The position numbers and the translations under genes were made by a program. The notes under the pieces were generated by a model. It saw only the letters and a list, made by a program, of their open reading frames with translations, was not told the DNA's origin and ran no database searches. DNA of 14,726 bases from assembly GCA_036496265.1 (NCBI GenBank), contig DASXLL010000203.1, positions 1 through 14,726 on the forward strand, written 5' to 3'. The DNA comes from CAYLLN01 sp036496265. Its GTDB lineage: Bacteria; Planctomycetota; Planctomycetia; Pirellulales; Pirellulaceae. Shown here one piece after another: positions 1 through 5,514 of the stretch (within the stretch, counting starts at the first letter, position 1; the number at the start of each line of letters is the position of its first letter).

Positions 1-449
1 AACTTCTGCGGCCACCGCCACTTCCCTCGAAATCGCCCCCGACAAAAAACCATCCGTCCACGCATACGCCCTACAACAAAACCCACCCGAACCTACTGAC
101 CACTGCGACCCCATTCTCGAAGTTGCTGCCCGCCAATCACCGCCTCCCATCCGCATTCTTCCCTTCCACCTCCCCCTCGGAGCGCCCTGACACACGACGA
201 CGACTCACATCACGACAAAACGCGACTGCCCCTGCGCCCACACTGCGATCCCGCCGCGAAAACCCCCATTTTCCCACAGAAAACGGCCCAAATTTGACAA
301 GGGCTACCTATGACCTAGGTTTTCTGCTGAGTGTCGTTGGCGGCTGCGTTCGCAGCGGGGTTAGGCCGGGGATGCTCGAGGTTGCGGATGGCTGCTGATT
401 TTGCATAGCCAGGCAACGCTCATCTGAAGCACCTGTTAATGGGGCTGCC
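1..449. other. Upstream region with no confidently assigned gene
   Basis: This stretch is C-rich on the + strand. Two mutually exclusive open frames touch the left edge. One is a + frame open from base 2 to a TGA at 188-190, which would be the C-terminal 62 codons of a gene entering from the left. The other is a - frame that could start at an ATG read from 156 (or 114) and run off the left edge. Neither translation is recognised. The - frame uses codons (GCG, TCG, GTG, GGG) more like the other genes here, so a divergent gene start is slightly favoured. From about 191 to 449 nothing coding is convincing. A TTGACA at 294-299 has no good -10 partner. Confidence 0.3.
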
Positions 450-2024
450 ATGTTTTGGACCAAACGTCCTAAACGAACCGCGCGCCGGAAGGCTTCGCGA
501 TTCACGCCTGGTAAGGCGATGCGATTCACGCCGGGTGTCGAGCAACTCGAAACTCGGGCCGTGCCGGCGTCGCTGTCGTTGTCGGCGGGGGTGATGACGA
601 TTAATGGGACGTCGAATAGCGATTACATCGTGGTTCGGCAGCTGAACGGGCGGGTGAGCGTGGATGGGAATGCGACGTCGTATGCGGCGACAGCCGTGAA
701 TGCGCTGGTGGTGAATTCGGGGGCGGGGAACGATACGGTCAATTTGCAGAATCTGACGACGGCGTGGACGAAGCAGATCACGGTGCGGAGCGCTTCGGGG
801 ACGGATTCGGTGCGGCTGACGAATGGGACGCTGCGGACTCTGAGCGGCGCGAATGCGTCGCTGACGATTCCGGCGGTTGTCCCGACGCCGAGGAGTGGCG
901 CCAGTAGCGGCGGCAGCAGCACGACAACGGATTGGTTCGATGCGAACGTACACGATGCGGCGCTGAAGGCGCTTTTGAAGACCGATTACAACACCGACCA
1001 TGTGCTGGATCGCAACGACATGCTGGCCGTGTTCCAGGAAGTGGAGCACGACGGCACGGTCAACACCAATGAGTTCACCGATTTGAAGGCAGTGGCGAAT
1101 AACACATCATTGTTTGGCTCGTCCACGTATATCGTCGATTTGACGCGGGATGTGGTGCTGGGCAATGCGGCGAACGCCCATTATCAGGGGACGACGCTCG
1201 GCAATTTGACGGCGGGCTCGACCGGGGCGAAGCTCAATAATCTCGTACACAAGTGGTTTCTCGGCGCTGACCATCCGAACGCCAGCTACCCGGGAATCAC
1301 TGTGACCTATACGACGGCAGCCGGGACGCTGTTTGGCGCCGGCGGGCCGAAATATACCGACGTGCATCAGGGAGCGGTGGGCGATTGCTACTTTGTCGCG
1401 ACGCTGGGGGAGACGGCCCTGCGGACGCCGACGACGATTCAGAGCATGTTCACCGTGAACGGCGACGGCACGTATGGCGTGCGGTTTTATCAGAACGGCG
1501 TGTCGCACTATGTGACGGTCGATTCGCAGTTGCCGACCTATTCGGGCGGCTGGTTCCTGTATGCCAATATGGGCAGCTACGCCGGCAATGCGAGCAATGT
1601 GCTGTGGGTGGCGCTGGCGGAGAAGGCGTATGCCCAGCTCAACGAGAGCGGCTGGATTCGGCCGGCGGCGTGGGGCGGCGGACAGAATTCGTATAACGGC
1701 ATCGAAGGCGGGATGTTCACGGATGTGACGGCGCAGATCGCGAATCGGGCCGGGTCGAATTACAACGTGAGCAGCACGATCGACACGTCGCTGAACAACG
1801 CGGTGACGAGCGGCAAGCTGGTCGGCTTCGCTTCGACGAGCAATCCGACAAATTCACAGATCGTCGGCGATCATCAGTATGTCGTGATCGGCTACAACAG
1901 CTCGACAAAGACGGTCACGCTGTTCAATCCGTGGGGAATCAACAACGGCTCGCAGTATCCGGGGCTGGTGAGTTTGACGCTCAGCCAGTTGGCGGGGAAT
2001 TTTGATTATTGGTCGGTAGCGTAG
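450..2024 (+). CDS. Secreted calpain-family (peptidase C2) cysteine protease
   Basis: The 524-residue protein is a predicted extracellular or surface cysteine protease. The papain-like calpain core lies at about residues 300-510. Catalytic Cys313 is in GAVGDCYF with oxyanion-hole Gln307 six residues upstream, His475 is in GDHQYVVIGY and Asn493 is in LFNPWG, so the C-H-N triad is complete. The basic N-terminus followed by VEQLETRAVPA (30-40) matches the LEPR-type motif found at the start of planctomycete exported proteins. GAGNDTVNL (91-99) resembles an RTX calcium-binding repeat, and residues 179-190 (D, N, D, D spacing) look like an EF-hand-type loop, so calcium dependence is plausible but inferred. 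RFTPG is duplicated near the N-terminus (17-21 and 25-29). The ATG at 450 has no clear ribosome-binding site. The substrate is unknown. Confidence 0.9.
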   Translation: MFWTKRPKRTARRKASRFTPGKAMRFTPGVEQLETRAVPASLSLSAGVMTINGTSNSDYIVVRQLNGRVSVDGNATSYAATAVNALVVNSGAGNDTVNLQNLTTAWTKQITVRSASGTDSVRLTNGTLRTLSGANASLTIPAVVPTPRSGASSGGSSTTTDWFDANVHDAALKALLKTDYNTDHVLDRNDMLAVFQEVEHDGTVNTNEFTDLKAVANNTSLFGSSTYIVDLTRDVVLGNAANAHYQGTTLGNLTAGSTGAKLNNLVHKWFLGADHPNASYPGITVTYTTAAGTLFGAGGPKYTDVHQGAVGDCYFVATLGETALRTPTTIQSMFTVNGDGTYGVRFYQNGVSHYVTVDSQLPTYSGGWFLYANMGSYAGNASNVLWVALAEKAYAQLNESGWIRPAAWGGGQNSYNGIEGGMFTDVTAQIANRAGSNYNVSSTIDTSLNNAVTSGKLVGFASTSNPTNSQIVGDHQYVVIGYNSSTKTVTLFNPWGINNGSQYPGLVSLTLSQLAGNFDYWSVA

Positions 2025-2029
2025 GAAAC

Positions 2030-2059
2030 AAAAAAGCCGCTCGGCAATTGCGGAGCGGC
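2030..2059 (-). terminator. Rho-independent terminator of the peroxiredoxin gene
   Basis: Read on the - strand, a 7-bp GC stem (GCCGCTC/GAGCGGC, 2053-2059 with 2036-2042) is followed immediately by six U residues (A run at 2030-2035 on the + strand). It lies 45 nt past the peroxiredoxin stop. It also sits 5 nt after the stop of the convergent protease gene, but the + direction has no T tract, so it should act mainly on the - strand. Confidence 0.8.
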
Positions 2060-2104
2060 CTGGTGAGTGGTGAGTAGTCGGACAGCCGAGGCAGGTGCCG
2101 ACGA

Positions 2105-2659
2105 TTACTTGTTCTTCTTGACGCCGAGTTCGCCAAGCTTCGCGCCAACGTCGGCGCCGTGGTTGTCGACTTTGACTTCCTTGTCGATAGCGAGGATCTT
2201 GCCGTCGGCGCCGATGTAGAAGGTCCAGCGCTTGGCGGCTTTGCCTTTGGGCGATTCGTTGAGCACGCCATACTTGGCTGCGACGGAGCTGTCGGGGTCG
2301 CTGAGGATGGGGTAGTCGGCGCCGAGCGATTCGGCGAAGGCCTTGTTCTTTTCGACCGGGTCGTTGCTGGCGGTGAAGTAAGCGACTTGGTAGTCACGCA
2401 TTTTCGCGCCGTCGTTCTTGAACGACGTGCATTCTTTCGTGCAGCCGCCGGTGAAGGCCCGCGGGAACCAGGCGACGACGACGGCTTTGCCTTGCTTATT
2501 GAGCTCAGAGAGCTTGTAAGTTTTGCCGTCGCTGCCTTGCATAGTGAAGTCGGGGGCGGTGTCGCCGACTTTGAGATCGTCGGCGCTTGCCGGTGCGACG
2601 AAAATTAGCGCGGGGGCGAGGAAGGCGAGCGAGAGGGCGAGAGCGAGGAGGCGCTTCAT
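2105..2659 (-). CDS. Exported peroxiredoxin (AhpC/TSA, BCP/PrxQ-like)
   Basis: A thiol peroxidase of 184 residues that reduces hydrogen peroxide or organic peroxides, probably in the periplasm. Residues 1-26 form a clear signal peptide (MKRLLALALSLAF..., ending ASA before DD). The thioredoxin-fold domain follows: KVGDTAPDF (30-38) and the active-site motif PRAFTGGC, matching PxxxTxxC, with peroxidatic Cys73. A second cysteine, Cys77, lies four residues later. In BCP/PrxQ enzymes the resolving cysteine is normally five residues away, so the resolving role of Cys77 is uncertain. The start at 2659 is chosen because GGAG lies 7 nt upstream and because the signal peptide begins there. The frame extends 43 codons further upstream, but with no peroxiredoxin-like or signal sequence. 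The gene is divergent from imuA and has its own terminator. Confidence 0.92.
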   Translation of the reverse strand: MKRLLALALSLAFLAPALIFVAPASADDLKVGDTAPDFTMQGSDGKTYKLSELNKQGKAVVVAWFPRAFTGGCTKECTSFKNDGAKMRDYQVAYFTASNDPVEKNKAFAESLGADYPILSDPDSSVAAKYGVLNESPKGKAAKRWTFYIGADGKILAIDKEVKVDNHGADVGAKLGELGVKKNK

Positions 2660-2845
2660 GGGGGTGCTCCGACGGGGAAGTTGGAGGTGGGGGGTGAGTT
2701 CGTGCCAAAGGCAGTTAGTAGCGTAGCGGATGGGTGGCAGGGGGTTCAACGAGCCATCGTGCGGCGGTTTTTTGTGGCAGCAAGGCATTGTGGCGACGTG
2801 GTTTGGGGGTTTTTTGGCGGAAGTCGGCTGGGGAGCCTTGCCAAC

Positions 2846-2911
2846 TTGACGATAAAAATATACTCTCGTACACTTGTATTTGTGTACACTGGTAGCACTC
2901 GACTGCTAGCA
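2846..2911 (+). promoter_or_regulatory. imuA promoter with overlapping dyads (candidate SOS operator)
   Basis: TTGACG (2846-2851) and TACACT (2869-2874) with a 17-bp spacer make a reasonable sigma70-type promoter 40 bp before the imuA ATG. A perfect inverted repeat GTACAC-N8-GTGTAC (2868-2887) covers the -10. A second dyad TAGCA-N6-TGCTA (2893-2908) sits in the expected leader. imuA-imuB-dnaE2 cassettes are typically LexA-repressed, so the first dyad is the best operator candidate. That it binds LexA is inferred, because the motif does not match the well-known Gram-positive (GAAC-N4-GTTC) or alphaproteobacterial (GTTC-N7-GTTC) boxes. Confidence 0.5.
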
Positions 2912-2915
2912 GATC

Positions 2916-3782
2916 ATGAACGGTCCAGTTGCTCGTCGCGATGCGCTTGTTGCTGATCTCCGCAGGGAGGTGGAGAGGTTGGAAGGCGGGCGGCAACTTG
3001 AGGATGAGCGGCGGGTTTCGACGGGGGTAAGGGCGCTGGATCGACTGCTGCCAGGAGGTGGGCTGAAACGGGGGACGCTGGTGGAATATTTGAGCGGTGC
3101 AGCCGGGGGCGGGGCGGCGACATTGTCGTTGGCGGCGGCGCGGGAGGCGTGTGGGGAGGGAAAGGCGCTGGTGGTGATTGAGCGGGCGACACAAACCCGA
3201 CGCGCCAGCGAGGAGGATCGATTGGGCCATTTCTATCCTCCCGCGGCGGCGGCTTGGGGCGTCGATCTGTCGGCGATGTTGGTGCTGCGGACGACGAATG
3301 AGGCGGATGCGTTGTGGGCTTTTGATCAGGCGCTGCGGTGTCCAGGAGTGGGGGCGGTGTGGGGCGCGTGGAACCGACTGGATGTGCGCGATTTTCGGCG
3401 GCTGCAACTGGCGGCGGAGGTGGGCGGGACGATTGGGTTGCTCGTTCGGCCAGCGAAGCTGCGCGGACAGCCGACGTGGGCGGAGGTGAGATTTCTGGTA
3501 AGTCCAAGGTCTAAAGTCCAAAGTCCAAAGTCGTGGAGGCGACGAAGCGGAAAATTTCCAAAACAGAAGTCTCATGGCCTTGGACCTTGGACTTTGGACT
3601 TTGGACTTCAGGCGTGGCGACTGCAAGTTGAGCTGGTTCGGTGTCGGGGGGCGGCGGGTGGGCAGAAGGTGGTGTTGGAGTTGGATGAGATGAGTGGCGA
3701 GTGGCGGGAGGCGGATTATGAAGCGGCGCATTCTGTGTCTGTATTTGCCGAATTGGCCGATTCAACGGCTCGCCGCGCGTGA
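2916..3782 (+). CDS. imuA: ImuA, RecA-like component of the translesion mutasome
   Basis: First gene of the imuA-imuB-dnaE2 operon. ImuA is a RecA/SulA-related protein needed with ImuB and DnaE2 for damage-induced mutagenesis. Family features are GVRALDRLLPGGGLKRGTLVEY (about 37-58), FYPPAAAAWG near residue 110, and the DFRRLQLAAEVGGTIGLLVRP segment (about 152-172). The P-loop equivalent (residues 61-69, GAAGGGAAT) has no lysine, so classical ATP binding is doubtful; many ImuA proteins are degenerate here. Two repeat-derived insertions interrupt the family sequence, at about residues 92-100 and 195-232. Without them the 288-residue protein would be about 240, close to the usual length. The last 65 nt overlap imuB, suggesting translational coupling. 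The ATG at 2916 follows the promoter and dyads. Confidence 0.88.
   Translation: MNGPVARRDALVADLRREVERLEGGRQLEDERRVSTGVRALDRLLPGGGLKRGTLVEYLSGAAGGGAATLSLAAAREACGEGKALVVIERATQTRRASEEDRLGHFYPPAAAAWGVDLSAMLVLRTTNEADALWAFDQALRCPGVGAVWGAWNRLDVRDFRRLQLAAEVGGTIGLLVRPAKLRGQPTWAEVRFLVSPRSKVQSPKSWRRRSGKFPKQKSHGLGPWTLDFGLQAWRLQVELVRCRGAAGGQKVVLELDEMSGEWREADYEAAHSVSVFAELADSTARRA
3189..3214 (+). repeat. Single-arm dispersed repeat inside imuA
   Basis: The stretch containing ACAAACCCGACGCGCCAGCG resembles a short dispersed repeat familiar from planctomycete genomes (recognised from memory, not searched). It is read in frame as part of TQTRRASEE between the conserved VVIE and FYPPAAAA segments, where ImuA homologues are shorter. 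No opposite arm is seen nearby. Confidence 0.45.
3500..3610 (+). repeat. Heptamer hairpin insertion (AAAGTCC type) in imuA
   Basis: The left arm (about 3500-3532) is a tandem array of the 7-mer AAAGTCC. The right arm (about 3578-3609) is the inverted array of GGACTTT units, separated by a 45-nt loop. The element keeps the frame open and encodes roughly residues 195-232 of ImuA, between RFLV and WRLQVELVRC, which would be contiguous in an ordinary homologue. Confidence 0.88.
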
Positions 3783-5514
3783 AATTCAGAATTCAGAATT
3801 CAGAATTCAGAATTCTCGACAACGGCCTGCTAAAGAAAATCGTGCTGCATTCTGCATTCTGCATTTCGCATTTCCGATTCTTCTGCATTCCCGCGATCCG
3901 CGGCGGGGGGATTTGGTGGTGGCTTGCAATGTGGCGGCTGAGGGGTGTGGGGTGCGGTTGGGAATGCCGCTGGCGGAAGCGGAGGCGCTGGTGGAGCACG
4001 GGAGTCGTAGGGTGGGACCAGCGAGCGGAGCGAGCGCCGGCTCACCAATCATTCGGCCGCATGATCGGGCGGCGGATTTGGCGGAGTTGGCGCGGTTGGC
4101 GGAGCGGTGTGAGAGGTTCAGTCCGATTGTGGGATGGGAGACGGCGGAGGGTTCCAAGTTCAAAGTTCAAAGTTCAAGGTTTGTTAGCACGAAGTCAACT
4201 TTGAACTTGGAACGCGGAACTTTGAACTGTCTCGGGGCGGATTGTTTGTTTTTGGATGTGACGGGGATTGGGGTTTTGTTGGGTGGGGAGGAGCAGTTGG
4301 TGGAGGCGGTGGCCGAGGATTGTGGTGGGGTCGGTTATGAAGCGCGGGTGGCGGTTGCTGGGACGATTGGGGCGGCTTGGGCAGTGGCGACACAAGGAAG
4401 TTCAAAGTTCAAAGTTCAAAGTTCAAAGTTTGATCGAAGTGCTTGCGAATCAACTTTGAACTCAGAATTCGGAACTTTGAACTTAAATTGCCTGCGAGTC
4501 GAGCCGCAAACGCTCGATTTGTTGTCGCAACTGGGGATCGCGAGGCTTGATCAGCTTCTGGAAGTGCCGCGGGAGACGCTAAGGGCGAGATTTGGGGAGC
4601 GGTTGCTGCTAAGGGTCGATCAATTGCTCGGGGTGGCGCAGGAGATCATTGTGCCGTATCGGCCGCCGCCGCAGTTTGTGGAGGAGTGGGTGTTGGAATA
4701 TGCGGCGGAGCGGCGGGATGTGATTGAGCAGATTATGCGGGAGCTGGTGCGGCGGATTGCAACTGCTTTGGGAAGCCGGCGAGAGGGTGTTTTGAAGCTG
4801 AATACTCGCCTCGATTGCGTGCCGGGACGGCCGATAGTGTTGGAGATTGGTTTGTTTCGGCCGTCGGCGGATGAAAAGCATTTGTGGGATTTGATGGCGA
4901 TGCAACTGGATCAGGCAAGGTTGCCTGGGCCGGTGGGCCGTGTGCGGATTGAAGCAGCGCTCACTGCACCTCTTGAAAATCGGCAGGGCGAGTTGTTTTC
5001 GGGCAATGAACATGAGTGCGAGCGGCAATTGGCGCTGCTCATTGACCGGTGCAGCAGCCGGCTCGGACCGAGTGCCGTTTTAAGGCCGCTGGTTACAGCG
5101 GATCCGCTGCCGGAGAAGGCGGTGAGGTATAGGGCGGGGGTCGGGAGTCGGAGATCAGGAGTCAGGAAGTTCAAAGTTCAAGGTTCAAAGTTCAAAGTTA
5201 AAGACGATACAACTTTGAACCTTGAACTCGCAACTTTGAACTCTTTACTTCGGCCGCTGTTTTTGCATTCGCCGCCGCGGGCGCTGGAGGTGATGTCAGT
5301 TGCGCCGAATGGGCCGCCGGTTTCATTTGGATTGCAGGGAGAAAAGCACGAAGTGGTGGCGTGCGTCGGGCCGGAGCGGATTGAGGCGGGTTGGTGGCGG
5401 GGGAAGACGGTGCGGCGGGATTATTGGCGCGTGGTGACGGCGGCGGGGCAGCGGTTTTGGGTATTTCGGCAACTTGAGGATGGTCAGTGGTTTTTGCACG
5501 GAGAGTTTTCGTGA
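3718..5514 (+). CDS. imuB: ImuB, inactive Y-family polymerase-like mutasome hub
   Basis: A 598-residue Y-family (UmuC/DinB-like) protein. ImuB lacks polymerase activity and bridges ImuA, DnaE2 and the beta clamp. Catalytic residues are missing: the first Asp position reads CLYLPNWPIQRL, and the usual SxDE segment reads CLFLDVTGI. A beta-clamp motif QGELF lies at 423-427. The C-terminus (ERIEAGWWRGKTVRRDYWRV ... GQWFLHGEFS) is typical of ImuB. The ATG at 3718 is chosen because MKRRILCLYLPNWP matches family N-termini; an in-frame ATG 24 nt upstream adds only a Gly/Arg-rich stub. It overlaps imuA by 65 nt. Five repeat insertions (about residues 22-58, 98-110, 145-171, 227-256, 474-509) add roughly 140 residues. 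Without them it would be about 460, near family size. Confidence 0.93.
   Translation: MKRRILCLYLPNWPIQRLAAREIQNSEFRIQNSRQRPAKENRAAFCILHFAFPILLHSRDPRRGDLVVACNVAAEGCGVRLGMPLAEAEALVEHGSRRVGPASGASAGSPIIRPHDRAADLAELARLAERCERFSPIVGWETAEGSKFKVQSSRFVSTKSTLNLERGTLNCLGADCLFLDVTGIGVLLGGEEQLVEAVAEDCGGVGYEARVAVAGTIGAAWAVATQGSSKFKVQSSKFDRSACESTLNSEFGTLNLNCLRVEPQTLDLLSQLGIARLDQLLEVPRETLRARFGERLLLRVDQLLGVAQEIIVPYRPPPQFVEEWVLEYAAERRDVIEQIMRELVRRIATALGSRREGVLKLNTRLDCVPGRPIVLEIGLFRPSADEKHLWDLMAMQLDQARLPGPVGRVRIEAALTAPLENRQGELFSGNEHECERQLALLIDRCSSRLGPSAVLRPLVTADPLPEKAVRYRAGVGSRRSGVRKFKVQGSKFKVKDDTTLNLELATLNSLLRPLFLHSPPRALEVMSVAPNGPPVSFGLQGEKHEVVACVGPERIEAGWWRGKTVRRDYWRVVTAAGQRFWVFRQLEDGQWFLHGEFS
3783..3890 (+). 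repeat. Heptamer insertion (AGAATTC / ATTCTGC type) in imuB
   Basis: The left half (3783-3815) is a run of the 7-mer AGAATTC. The right half (about 3845-3890) is a 7-nt-period run of ATTCTGC that decays to ATTTCGC. The two halves have related but not fully complementary units, as if each arm had drifted or the element were a hybrid. It encodes the IQNSEFRIQNS ... CILHFAF segment of ImuB just after the conserved N-terminal strand. Confidence 0.85.
4011..4047 (+). repeat. Imperfect inverted repeat (GGGACCAGCGAGCG type) in imuB
   Basis: GGTGGGACCAGCGAGCG is followed by an imperfect inverted copy ending in GGCTCACCA. It is read in frame as VGPASGASAGSP, just before the conserved HDRAADLAELARLAERC segment of ImuB. 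It is a GC-rich dyad unlike the heptamer families. Confidence 0.55.
4152..4229 (+). repeat. Heptamer hairpin insertion (TTCAAAG type), copy 1 in imuB
   Basis: Left arm TTCAAAG units at about 4152-4180; right arm with two AACTTTGAAC blocks 21 nt apart at 4197-4229. Read as SKFKVQSS ... STLNLERGTLN. The right arm is interrupted between the blocks. An uninterrupted CTTTGAA array would be read through a TGA, so the break keeps the frame open. Confidence 0.92.
4398..4484 (+). repeat. Heptamer hairpin insertion (TTCAAAG type), copy 2 in imuB
   Basis: The left arm holds about five TTCAAAG units (4398-4431). The right arm (4451-4484) again has two AACTTTGAAC blocks spaced 21 nt, here with an AGAATTC-like heptamer between them. 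It encodes SSKFKVQSS ... STLNSEFGTLN, placed directly after the conserved GTIGAAWAVAT segment. Confidence 0.93.
5139..5243 (+). repeat. Composite heptamer insertion in imuB (GGAGTC run plus TTCAAAG hairpin)
   Basis: A degenerate 7-nt-period run (GTCGGGA, GTCGGAG, ATCAGGA, GTCAGGA; 5140-5166) abuts a TTCAAAG hairpin with left arm about 5168-5199 and right arm 5211-5242. The right arm again holds two AACTTTGAAC blocks 21 nt apart. Two families are joined at one site. Confidence 0.9.

Noticed and set aside
1..190. Partial genes at the left edge (+ frame 2-190 or - frame from 156)
   Set aside because: Both frames are open, overlap each other and match nothing I recognise, so neither is called as a gene.
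294..322. TTGACA promoter-like site before the protease gene
   Set aside because: The -35 is perfect, but at 16-17 bp spacing the best -10 is TAGGTT, only a three-base match.
123..398. Open frame on + strand before the protease gene
   Set aside because: Composition is Arg/Pro/Ser-rich without any domain; it covers C-rich intergenic DNA and a weak promoter-like TTGACA.
2060..2080. GGTGAGT heptamer pair after the peroxiredoxin terminator stem
   Set aside because: Only two units with a decayed third; too short to call a repeat element.
2660..2788. N-terminal extension of the peroxiredoxin frame
   Set aside because: The extra 43 codons precede a perfect signal peptide and a properly spaced GGAG; they look untranslated.
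3690..3712. GAGTGGC-like heptamer run at the end of imuA
   Set aside because: Only two imperfect units, and the encoded MSGEWREADYEAA fits the ImuA C-terminus; probably chance.
2715..3731. Long antisense frame opposite imuA
   Set aside because: Arg/Pro/His-rich product typical of the shadow of a G-rich coding strand; imuA has recognisable family motifs.
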